Below the pieces are notes generated by a model. It was not told where the DNA came from. It saw nothing but the letters and a program-made list of their open reading frames with translations, and made no database searches. From a virus, in the IMG/VR virus record IMGVR_UViG_3300027741_000021, positions 1-64,000 of that record: 64,000 nt of DNA; one strand, 5' to 3'. This document shows, piece after piece, positions 1 through 6,863 of the stretch (its first letter is position 1; every line of letters begins with the position of its first letter). The translations under genes and the position numbers were made by a program.

Positions 1-1679
1 AATATGTTTCCTGTGCCAGTGCTGTCATTGCCGTCTTTGCTGACGTGCATTTCGCCAGCAAAACTGTTATTGATACCAGTCAACTGACTGCCGTCGCCAA
101 TAAAATAGTTACCAGTGATGTTGCCTGCAACACTTATGACATTACCATATGTGATTTCTTTTGAGGTGGCATTGTAGAACACGATTTCAGCTGTGTTGGC
201 CACATCATTGCGGACCGGTGCCACTGTGAATGTGTTGGCTGTGGTTTGATTCAACGCACTTCCAGTGGCATTGATGATAATTGAGTTGTTGCCCTGATCG
301 GTTCGACCAGCATCGCTACCAATAGCCACTGAATTGACACCTTGATTGGTTCGACCAGCACCGATACCAACAGCCACCGCTTCTTGACCTTGTGAGCTAT
401 TACCAGCAAGCACGCCAATGGCCACTCCCCCATTGCCTTGTGAGGTTCGACCAGCATAGTGGCCGATGGCTACTGATTCTTGACCTTGTGAGGTTAGTCC
501 AGCATCTTTACCAAATGCCACTGCATGATACACAGTATCTTTTATCACTGCATTATATGGTAATGTTATATTACCATCTGCGGCAAAGGTCCACTGTGCA
601 GAGTTACCAACATTATCGTTGCTGTTGATAACAATATTGCCGGTGTTGGCCAGTTGTATATATTTGTTGTCATCGCCGATAAACTGATTGTAGTATTGAT
701 TGTTGCCGGTGTCAAAATGTATGTGAGTGGGTTCGTCATTGATATTACCCCGCACTCGCAAGTACATATTGGCATCTGCGCTGGAACTGCTGGGTGCAAG
801 ATACAATCCACTGATGAGATTGCTTGTGCCCGTACCTATCACTATCTCGTTTCTGAATGTTACATTGCCGGTTATTCGGTTACCGTTGGCATAGTTGATT
901 GCGATAGTATTACCGGGCAATGTTAGATTACCGGTGCTATCAAAGGTCCAGGTTTGTTGAGGTGTAGAATTTCCATCCACAATGATCTGGGCAATTGGCG
1001 CTTCTGTGTTGCCGTTGTCTAGATACAGTTCAGCGTAACTGTAGGGAGAGTTATTAAAAGCATAGAGGTCAACGCTGGTTGGATTGATAATTATTTGATT
1101 AAGATTATTGCCAAGGCTATTGCCCTGAATGGTCAATGAGATGTTGGCATCATCACTGATGCTCATGGTGTCACCAGTGAACACAAAATTACCAATAGCA
1201 GCATTGCCACCGCCAACAAATGGTGCGCCATTGGCGTAGAAATACCCATTGGTACGTATACCTGGTGTTATCACATTGCCATTGGTATATGTGAGGTAAG
1301 CATCGCTGGCAAAACTGTTGGACCCTGAATTGAATTGTATCTCTCCTACATTTCCTGAGGGATAGTTAGTAGTTGATGTGACTTGATTTGTTGTGCTAAA
1401 AGTCTGTTCTTCAAGAACAATGTTTACATTAGCACCTTCAAACACACCAGGTTGACTTGTGGTAGTCAAACTGTTTAATGCAGCTTGACCAGTCACGTAT
1501 ATTGATACGTTAGGATCGGTAGGTGTGGTGGCTGGTCCATTAACATCAACAGTGGCAACAGTAGCAACAATGTTAGCCAGTGTAGTAGTCCCATCAGCAC
1601 CTGCGCGGAGAATCGTGGGTGCGGCTGTTGTTGGTTCGTACGGTGAAACGCCAGCGCCTGGTGTGGTGATAATAGCCAT
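1..1679 (-). CDS. Tail fibre protein with YadA-head-like repeats (3' end off window)
   Basis: The minus strand is open for 559 codons from the ATG at 1679 to the window edge, so the C-terminus is missing. An AAAGGA ribosome site lies about 9 nt upstream and a TAAATA late promoter 20 nt upstream. The protein is rich in Gly, Asn, Thr and Ser, and has short beta-strand motifs such as GNITLP and TWTFDSTGNLTLPGN that are typical of phage fibre and appendage proteins. Residues about 387-466 are five 16-residue repeats of the form VAIGxxAGRTxQGxxS, like the trimeric left-handed beta-roll heads of YadA-type adhesins. It probably forms a trimeric receptor-binding or fibre component on the virion. No chaperone domain is visible in the part present. 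The fibre class is well supported by composition and repeats; the exact role is inference. Confidence 0.75.
   Translation of the reverse strand, partial: MAIITTPGAGVSPYEPTTAAPTILRAGADGTTTLANIVATVATVDVNGPATTPTDPNVSIYVTGQAALNSLTTTSQPGVFEGANVNIVLEEQTFSTTNQVTSTTNYPSGNVGEIQFNSGSNSFASDAYLTYTNGNVITPGIRTNGYFYANGAPFVGGGNAAIGNFVFTGDTMSISDDANISLTIQGNSLGNNLNQIIINPTSVDLYAFNNSPYSYAELYLDNGNTEAPIAQIIVDGNSTPQQTWTFDSTGNLTLPGNTIAINYANGNRITGNVTFRNEIVIGTGTSNLISGLYLAPSSSSADANMYLRVRGNINDEPTHIHFDTGNNQYYNQFIGDDNKYIQLANTGNIVINSNDNVGNSAQWTFAADGNITLPYNAVIKDTVYHAVAFGKDAGLTSQGQESVAIGHYAGRTSQGNGGVAIGVLAGNSSQGQEAVAVGIGAGRTNQGVNSVAIGSDAGRTDQGNNSIIINATGSALNQTTANTFTVAPVRNDVANTAEIVFYNATSKEITYGNVISVAGNITGNYFIGDGSQLTGINNSFAGEMHVSKDGNDSTGTGNI
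282..521 (-). repeat. Five in-frame 48-bp repeats in the tail fibre
   Basis: Five consecutive 16-residue units (VAIGxxAGRTxQGxxS type) occupy exactly 240 bp inside the fibre gene. The pattern of an AIG strand followed by an AG-turn matches YadA/Hep_Hag head repeats. They diverge enough at the DNA level to be an old expansion. Confidence 0.8.
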
Positions 1680-1699
1680 AGTTCAAGTTTCCTTTGATG

Positions 1700-1705
1700 T
1701 ATTTA
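1700..1705 (-). promoter_or_regulatory. T4-type late promoter (TAAATA) before the tail fibre
   Basis: On the minus strand the box reads CGGTAAATAC and lies 20 nt from the fibre ATG, leaving room for a short leader with an AAAGGA ribosome site. It fits the gp55-dependent late element of T4-like phages. Confidence 0.6.
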
Positions 1706-1728
1706 CCGATATCAATGTAATAATTAAC

Positions 1729-1742
1729 AGTCAACAAAAAAG
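1729..1742. repeat. 14-bp direct repeat, copy 1, flanking the homing endonuclease
   Basis: AGTCAACAAAAAAG occurs here and again at 2624-2637. The pair brackets the GIY-YIG gene. Copy 2 belongs to an intact terminator; beside copy 1 the stem has decayed, so it resembles a degraded terminator. Confidence 0.6.
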
Positions 1743-1786
1743 GGCCTTGCGGTGCTTTCCTGAACTTCCCATCCCGGGGTTGTTGC

Positions 1787-2584
1787 TTACGGGGTATTTA
1801 TGCTGGCACAGGCAGAACCGTGCCAACGGGCATACATTGCCACACTGACTTGTTTATTACAATGCTCACAAGTTTTTTTCAGCTGACTTGGATGTGTTCC
1901 GTTGGCAAGACGTTTTTGATTTGACTCTGCACCAACCCAGGGATTTTTACCTTCAGCAATCATCTTGCGATTATGTTCAGGACCAAGTAAGTTGTGTGTT
2001 CCATCTTCAATCAACTTTTTGTTTAACTTGCCGCCTGCATTTGGGCTATTGCCATTCTGCCAGTGATGTATTCCTGCCTCACTACGCCACTTGCTGGGAT
2101 TATTAGTCAGGTTAATGTGTCTGCCACTGGCCATTGCTGCACTGGCGTTCCGACCATCTTTGTTTGGATTACGGTCACCTTGTAGATTGTGTTTACCTTC
2201 ACTAACTAACTTATTTTGTTTTTGTCTTAATACTTCAACAGATTCAGGATTAGTTTTAGTCCAGTGGTTATCACCACTTAGTTTTGCTACAACTAATGGA
2301 TCTTTCATTGGGTTATTAGTCGATTCAAATCCCACAGGATCCGATGTAAGATTCATACAGCCCGGCTTACCGTAGTGTTCAGCAAGGTATTTGCCCTCAA
2401 GTAATTTAAGTTCAGTTGAATCAGTTGCATACTCAAGCACTTCTCGTGTAAGTGTTGTTTGATCTTTTATTGATCTTGGCCACATGCCGGATCCAATATA
2501 GCCATCGTTGATATTTTCTGTGCTGTGTCTGCCAACATAGTATTTTCCGTTAACGTGAGTTGTTTTGTATATGAAGTGTATCAT
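1787..2584 (-). CDS. Freestanding GIY-YIG homing endonuclease
   Basis: This 265-residue protein is probably a site-specific DNA endonuclease that mobilises its own gene. The N-terminus carries the GIY-YIG core (FIYKTTHVNGKYYVGRHST), with the catalytic Arg in GRHST and the Glu of LEGKYL near residue 64. Residues about 105-230 carry NUMOD3-like and GTHNLLG-type repeat motifs used for DNA binding. The C-terminus has a C-x2-C...H...C zinc-ribbon-like motif (CEHCNKQ...HGSAC). The ATG at 2584 is chosen because the frame upstream runs back into the capsid terminator and the GIY-YIG domain starts exactly here. The gene sits alone between the capsid terminator and the fibre gene, with a TAAATA box 5 nt upstream and no clear Shine-Dalgarno. 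It resembles seg-type genes of T4. Confidence 0.85.
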   Translation of the reverse strand: MIHFIYKTTHVNGKYYVGRHSTENINDGYIGSGMWPRSIKDQTTLTREVLEYATDSTELKLLEGKYLAEHYGKPGCMNLTSDPVGFESTNNPMKDPLVVAKLSGDNHWTKTNPESVEVLRQKQNKLVSEGKHNLQGDRNPNKDGRNASAAMASGRHINLTNNPSKWRSEAGIHHWQNGNSPNAGGKLNKKLIEDGTHNLLGPEHNRKMIAEGKNPWVGAESNQKRLANGTHPSQLKKTCEHCNKQVSVAMYARWHGSACASINTP

Positions 2585-2589
2585 ACAGT

Positions 2590-2595
2590 TATTTA
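2590..2595 (-). promoter_or_regulatory. Late promoter box abutting the endonuclease start
   Basis: The minus strand reads ATAAATA-ACTGT-ATG. If transcription starts 5-6 nt after the box, as at T4 late promoters, the mRNA would begin at or next to the start codon. No Shine-Dalgarno is visible. Confidence 0.5.
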
Positions 2596-2623
2596 TGATA
2601 CTCGCCAGCATTACTAAATTTAT

Positions 2624-2637
2624 AGTCAACAAAAAAG
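2624..2637. repeat. 14-bp direct repeat, copy 2, at the capsid terminator
   Basis: Identical to 1729-1742. Forms the left arm and A-run of the terminator at 2631-2656. Confidence 0.6.
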
Positions 2638-2656
2638 CACCCGAAGGTGCTTTTTT
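2631..2656 (-). terminator. Intrinsic terminator after the major capsid gene
   Basis: A GCACC/GGTGC stem is closed on the minus strand by a TTCG tetraloop and flanked by six A and six T residues, so it can work in both directions. It lies 25 nt after the gp23 stop codon and closes the head operon. Confidence 0.9.
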
Positions 2657-2680
2657 GAGTTCTTTTTGACCAATCTCTGA

Positions 2681-3892
2681 TTAGGAGAATGACAAATTAC
2701 TCACCGCGATTTCTCCCACATAATCTCCGGCATTGCCGAAACTCGATGCGGTGTTGGTGAGCTCAATGAAACCATAACGAGTCATGAACGAAACAACTGG
2801 TTCGAATGTTGTTGGATCCAATACAACACCTGAACTCATCAAGGGGATGTATGGGCAGTAGAATGCAGGAGCGTCAGCTTCTGAACTACCTTTGTAGCCA
2901 ACCAATACAGGTGTAGTGTCGCTAGCATAGCTATCAACAAACACACGCATTGCGCCGTTCAGAGTACCAACAAACTTGGTGTTTGTAGGTGCTTCGAATG
3001 TACCTTCTGTAGTACGTGCAAACGCACTAGTAGTAGCACTTTGCAACACTGTGAGTGCAGCAGAGCTAACCACAGCATAGTTACCAGCGCCACGACGTGT
3101 GCGTTGGGCGATCAAGTTAGCAACACGGTTGATCAGAACTGCCAGAGCGGCGTGTTCGTCACCAACGAATGTAGCTGTACCAGATACAGTAGCTTGGTTG
3201 TATGTGTACTCAGTTGTTGCCAACGAGCGCAGGCTCAACAAGATCTCTTGGTCAATTTCAGCTGTAATCTCTTGTGCCAGAGCTGCCATGATTTCGGCTT
3301 CTACGTCGATACCATGCATAGCTTGTGCGTCTTGAGCAGCTTCAAATGTCCAACGAGCTTGCAACTTACGTGTCTTAGCTTCAACAGCTTGCTTCAAGAT
3401 TTGCACAGAGATCTGACGACCACCGCTACCTTCAAGCACTGATGTGTTAGCACCAGAGTAGATGTTTTGTGTTGGATCAACAATACCAGCTGTTACGCTG
3501 CTTGCTGAACTGTATGCTTGAGCAATCAAGAATGGGCTCAATGCTTCTTGACCGGCAGCAGTACTGGTTTGAGCAGTGCTGTTGTCAGTCATTGTGTTGG
3601 CATAACGCACACGCAGGGTGTGTATCTGACCAACAGGTCCGGTCATGGGCTGAACGCCAACCAATTCGTTAGCAATAACAGTTGGCATAACACGACGGAT
3701 AACTGGCAGAATCACACGGTTAAGTGTGGCAATGTTGCCAGAACCAGTAGAACCAGAGCTTGCATTTTCTTTCAAATACTTGCGTGTGTTCTCGAGGATC
3801 ACATTCATACTGGTGCGCTTGTTGCCTTTTAGGCCTTCAAGAAGGGCTTCCTTGGTTTCATCCCAGCGGCCTTCTAATAGTTGTTGTGACAT
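2681..3892 (-). CDS. 23: Major capsid protein, gp23-like
   Basis: The 403-residue protein forms the icosahedral shell. It is recognised by the gp23 context and by family features: an N-terminal region with LNRVILPVIRRVMPTVIANELVGVQPM, a central helix EAEIMAALAQEITAEIDQEI, and the terminal segment on capsomer contacts ending in VSNLSFS. It is somewhat shorter than T4 gp23 (521 residues), as in many marine T4-like phages. The start has a strong AAAGGAG site. It follows gp22 by 16 nt in the order 20-67-21-22-23 seen in T4, and ends just before a strong terminator. N-terminal processing by gp21 is expected from the family but cannot be located with certainty here. Confidence 0.93.
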   Translation of the reverse strand: MSQQLLEGRWDETKEALLEGLKGNKRTSMNVILENTRKYLKENASSGSTGSGNIATLNRVILPVIRRVMPTVIANELVGVQPMTGPVGQIHTLRVRYANTMTDNSTAQTSTAAGQEALSPFLIAQAYSSASSVTAGIVDPTQNIYSGANTSVLEGSGGRQISVQILKQAVEAKTRKLQARWTFEAAQDAQAMHGIDVEAEIMAALAQEITAEIDQEILLSLRSLATTEYTYNQATVSGTATFVGDEHAALAVLINRVANLIAQRTRRGAGNYAVVSSAALTVLQSATTSAFARTTEGTFEAPTNTKFVGTLNGAMRVFVDSYASDTTPVLVGYKGSSEADAPAFYCPYIPLMSSGVVLDPTTFEPVVSFMTRYGFIELTNTASSFGNAGDYVGEIAVSNLSFS

Positions 3893-3908
3893 TTAAGTCT
3901 CCTTTAAA

Positions 3909-5006
3909 TTAAAGCCCTGCCAGACGCTTGATGGCAATAACATTGCTGTTGTCAGCGTTATCTTCATCTTGTCTCTGAGCAGTTTTATTACCAGTTACTT
4001 CTGACACATTTTCTGAAATCACCTGGCGGGCTTTTACAGACTTGCCTTCAGCTAATACTGCTGGTAGATACTTTTCAAAAGCGTTTTTCAGACGAGGTGT
4101 CTGCACGCTTTCGAGTAAATTACGCATGACTTCACGCTTCTCTTCGTTGAGAGGAGAAAGCAGATCGTCTAATGTGTTTTGACGCACATTGGATTCACGG
4201 ATCACACGTATTTCACGTTCCTTGGACTCAACCAAGACTTTCGCCTTGTGACTGAGTTTAATGGCCTCGGACAGTTGACGTTCTCTTGAGGCGATGATGT
4301 TTTGCAACTTGCGAACTTCGGCTTTCTCATTGAGATGAGTGGCACCAAATTCCGCAGCATACGCTTCAAAAATACGACGACCAAAACTGTTCTCGCGAGC
4401 AGTCTGGATGTCTTCATGTAACTGACTAAGTTCAGCCTTCAAGTGATGGCTAACAGCTCGACTCATTTTTTCAGCACTTTCTTTTACAAAACGTGCTTTG
4501 AGATTCTCCAACTTGCCACGTGCTTCACGCACCAAACGTACTTTAGTTTCCACTACATCACGTTTGTCTTGAGCAAATTCTTGGATCTCACGAGCCAACG
4601 CATGCACCATGAAGTGTTCTAGTTTTTCTAGTCCTTCATTGTGCTGCTTGCGGTCTTTGCGTAATTCGCTGATTTCTTCAGATAATTTTGTTACCATGAA
4701 ATTGTTAAACTTCACAGCACTTTCTTTCATCTTGGTTTGAAACTTCACGCGATCTTCACGCAGGGCAGCTTTCTCTTGGGCAAACTCAGCAAGTTCACCG
4801 GTGAGACTTTCTGTCATCATCTTGTCTAAGGCTTCAACCATCACTGTCTTATCGTGCTCGTAGCGTTGAGCAAACTCTTCACGTAGTTCTACTCGAACCT
4901 GTTCACGTGCTTCTGTCAGTTTTGATTCCCAAGCTTCGTTGAGTTCTCTGCTGACGTCTTCGTTGATCAGGCCGCTATCTAGCAATGGTTTGATTGCATC
5001 TAGCAT
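3909..5006 (-). CDS. 22: Prohead core scaffold protein, gp22-like
   Basis: The 365-residue protein is almost entirely charged alpha helix with long coiled-coil stretches (many E, K, R and L; for example repeated AQEKAALRED and AQDKRDVVETK segments). This matches the internal scaffold that templates T4-like head assembly and is later destroyed by the gp21 protease. The order protease-scaffold-capsid and the near-zero spacing to gp21 (3 nt) support the assignment. The C-terminal tail is polar (NKTAQRQDEDNADNSN). Identification rests on composition, length and synteny, since gp22 sequences diverge strongly. Confidence 0.88.
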   Translation of the reverse strand: MLDAIKPLLDSGLINEDVSRELNEAWESKLTEAREQVRVELREEFAQRYEHDKTVMVEALDKMMTESLTGELAEFAQEKAALREDRVKFQTKMKESAVKFNNFMVTKLSEEISELRKDRKQHNEGLEKLEHFMVHALAREIQEFAQDKRDVVETKVRLVREARGKLENLKARFVKESAEKMSRAVSHHLKAELSQLHEDIQTARENSFGRRIFEAYAAEFGATHLNEKAEVRKLQNIIASRERQLSEAIKLSHKAKVLVESKEREIRVIRESNVRQNTLDDLLSPLNEEKREVMRNLLESVQTPRLKNAFEKYLPAVLAEGKSVKARQVISENVSEVTGNKTAQRQDEDNADNSNVIAIKRLAGL

Positions 5007-5009
5007 GCT

Positions 5010-5651
5010 TTACTCCTTAATTTTGAGATCCTTGATAAGGCGTTTTACTTCCTCACGCAGGTATCTCTGTACCTTGCTGTTCTGACCTGCGTCCTTGGCA
5101 ATCTCTAACACTTTATGACCATACTTCATATTGCGAAGTCCTTCATAAATTGCACGAGGATATGCATGCGGGGCACTGGGCTGAGCAACAATATCCACAG
5201 TGACTATCTCAAAGTCACTGACATGTCCGTTGCCTTCGTTCACGTTACCGGAACCACGGCTCGAAACTCCGAGTTTCACACCCGAATCCAACATGGTCTT
5301 GACCAGTTGTCCCATAGGTGTAGGTAATATCTTTAACTTACCGTAACCAGCAGGGCCGTCCATCCACATTTTTTCAATGCAATGACTGACTCTGTCTAGG
5401 TTGATTTTTAAATCTTCAGGGTGATCTACTTCACCCAGCACCGAATAACCTTCACGCAGTTGTTCATTGATACTGTGAACCGCTCTACCAATTTCATTCA
5501 CGGGGTACACACGTTCATTGGCGTTCTTTACTCCGCCTTCGATACATATACCTTCCATGTACAGGGTCTTTCCTGCGCCGTCAGGACCATCTTCAACCAA
5601 GACGCGAATCTTGGCTTGGTTGAAGTTTAGATGTTCCTGTAAGTATTTCAT
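5010..5651 (-). CDS. 21: Prohead maturation serine protease, gp21-like
   Basis: The 213-residue protein is the T4-type prohead protease that cleaves core and capsid proteins during head maturation. His77 in GEVDHP and Ser130/Ser131 in GVSSRGSG fit the His/Ser active-site motifs of the family, followed by the VSDFEIVTVDIV strand. Length is close to T4 gp21 (212). It sits between the gp67-like core gene and gp22, as in T4. Confidence 0.93.
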   Translation of the reverse strand: MKYLQEHLNFNQAKIRVLVEDGPDGAGKTLYMEGICIEGGVKNANERVYPVNEIGRAVHSINEQLREGYSVLGEVDHPEDLKINLDRVSHCIEKMWMDGPAGYGKLKILPTPMGQLVKTMLDSGVKLGVSSRGSGNVNEGNGHVSDFEIVTVDIVAQPSAPHAYPRAIYEGLRNMKYGHKVLEIAKDAGQNSKVQRYLREEVKRLIKDLKIKE

Positions 5652-5657
5652 TGCTGA

Positions 5658-6512
5658 TTACTTGCCACTACGTGGAAATGGTGTGCGTGTGTTTACACCA
5701 GCAGCTTGACCCAAGTTTGGCTTGGTTGCAGGCTTCAAATCTTGCGTGGTTTGAGCAGGTGAGTTACCAACTTTACCAATTAGATCTTTTGTGGTGTTCT
5801 TGTAAGCGGCAGTGTCGTGATGACCGCCTTCTGCTTGTCCAGTTTTCACAGGACGACCTTCCATACCCGCTTGTCCACTGTTAAATGCAGTGATAGACTT
5901 GGTGTTGGTTCCGGCTGGTTCTGAAGTTACTGGTTTTGGAGCAGCTTTAAGCGTGATGTTTTCCATCATGCCTTCTGTTTCAAATTCGTCGTTGTCCATG
6001 CCCATGTCATCCATGCCATCCATGTCGCCCATGTTGTCTGCATCGGGTTCACCGTTGCCCATCATGTGCTCAAATTCAGCCATGAGTTCGTCTAACTTGT
6101 CAGCTAGATCCATCACATCGCCTTTGGTAGCAGCTTCATCACCACCCATTTCGTCATGGTCTTGTTCCATGTCATGAGTGAGATCTTCACCGTCTGATTC
6201 AGCTTCGTCATCAAACTCTGCATCATCTTCGCCTTCGTGCATGCCCGACTCTTCAGTCTCAACATCGTCGATCATGTCGCCGGCTTGGCTTCCGCCCATC
6301 ATGTCGTCACCTTCTTCCATCGGAGGATTACCGTCAGTATCTGGCGGCTCTTCACCCATGGCATTGTCTTCTTCTAATTCGTCCTCTTGCATGATATTCT
6401 CATAGATCTGACGACTCTTAGATACTACAATTTGATGAAAAAGTTCTTTGGCTTTGGCATCTTCGTCGTTGATAACATATTCAATCAACTTTTCAAACTG
6501 ATTTTTACTCAT
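5658..6512 (-). CDS. 67: Acidic prohead core protein, gp67-like, enlarged
   Basis: Residues 1-45 (FEKLIEYVINDEDAKAKELF...SRQIYENIM) resemble the short helical head of T4 gp67. After this comes a very acidic, Met/Asp/Glu-rich stretch to about residue 190, then a polar, Gly/Thr/Pro-rich tail. T4 gp67 is only about 80 residues, so this 284-residue form is greatly enlarged. The position between the portal and the protease matches gp67/gp68, which are internal core components cleaved during maturation. The ribosome site AGGAGCC is well placed. The core-protein role is likely; the choice between gp67 and gp68 is inference. Confidence 0.72.
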   Translation of the reverse strand: MSKNQFEKLIEYVINDEDAKAKELFHQIVVSKSRQIYENIMQEDELEEDNAMGEEPPDTDGNPPMEEGDDMMGGSQAGDMIDDVETEESGMHEGEDDAEFDDEAESDGEDLTHDMEQDHDEMGGDEAATKGDVMDLADKLDELMAEFEHMMGNGEPDADNMGDMDGMDDMGMDNDEFETEGMMENITLKAAPKPVTSEPAGTNTKSITAFNSGQAGMEGRPVKTGQAEGGHHDTAAYKNTTKDLIGKVGNSPAQTTQDLKPATKPNLGQAAGVNTRTPFPRSGK

Positions 6513-6541
6513 TTAACTGGCTCCTATAGATATTCGTTAAC

Positions 6542-6558
6542 TTTGCCACCCTGGCAAA
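6542..6558 (-). promoter_or_regulatory. Hairpin in the leader of the core protein gene
   Basis: TTTGCCA and TGGCAAA form a perfect 7-bp stem with a 3-nt loop in the leader, 30-46 nt before the gp67-like ATG. It may stabilise the mRNA or end upstream transcripts; no U-run follows. Confidence 0.45.
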
Positions 6559-6569
6559 ATGTATATCTA

Positions 6570-6575
6570 TATTTA
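6570..6575 (-). promoter_or_regulatory. Late promoter box before the head core operon
   Basis: The minus strand reads TGTAAATATAG about 58 nt before the gp67-like start. This gives a leader of about 50 nt that contains the hairpin at 6542-6558. Confidence 0.5.
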
Positions 6576-6634
6576 CAAATTAAAAGAAAAATATGCCAGT
6601 TATGGCTGGTTTTTTGCCAATTAATACAAAAATG

Positions 6635-6853
6635 TTATGCTGGAGGAGCAACCGGTGGAGCATATTGAGTTCTAATGTCTTTTAGCTTTTCATTATACTC
6701 AAATGTCCTAGTATCATTCATTTTTCGCAATTTATTCAATTGCATGAGTGTGAGCTTGGTCTTGCGTAATTGGCCAAGATGAGGCTGAGTGTTATCAGCG
6801 GCAACATCTTGATATGCACTGGGACTACGTTCGTAAAGCTCGTTGAGGATCAT
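6635..6853 (-). CDS. Small conserved-looking protein between portal and core gene
   Basis: A 72-residue ORF starts 7 nt after the portal stop codon. A longer frame from 6994 exists, but its extra N-terminus is out-of-frame portal sequence, so the ATG at 6853 (MILNELYERS) is preferred. The middle is basic and helical (LGQLRKTKLTLMQLNKLRKMND), and the end is Pro/Ala-rich (YAPPVAPPA). I do not recognise a function. Its position between portal and core protein suggests a head-assembly or virion accessory role. A TAAATA box ends 4 nt before the ATG; a GGAG lies about 12 nt upstream. Confidence 0.7.
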   Translation of the reverse strand: MILNELYERSPSAYQDVAADNTQPHLGQLRKTKLTLMQLNKLRKMNDTRTFEYNEKLKDIRTQYAPPVAPPA

Positions 6854-6857
6854 GAAG

Positions 6858-6863
6858 TATTTA
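6858..6863 (-). promoter_or_regulatory. Late promoter box overlapping the portal stop codon
   Basis: The minus strand reads GCATAAATA-CTTC-ATG. The box overlaps the portal TAA and sits 4 nt before the next start codon, so a transcript from it would be essentially leaderless. Confidence 0.4.

Noticed and set aside
251-457. Repetitive 68-residue minus-strand ORF
   Set aside because: It is an out-of-frame reading of the tail-fibre repeats.
2585-2632. Longer N-terminus for the GIY-YIG endonuclease from 2632
   Set aside because: The extension runs into the capsid terminator and upstream of the late box; the domain begins at the ATG at 2584.
5890-6405. Two Ser/Met-rich plus-strand ORFs
   Set aside because: They are antisense to the Asp/Glu/Met-rich core protein, which creates long open antisense frames.
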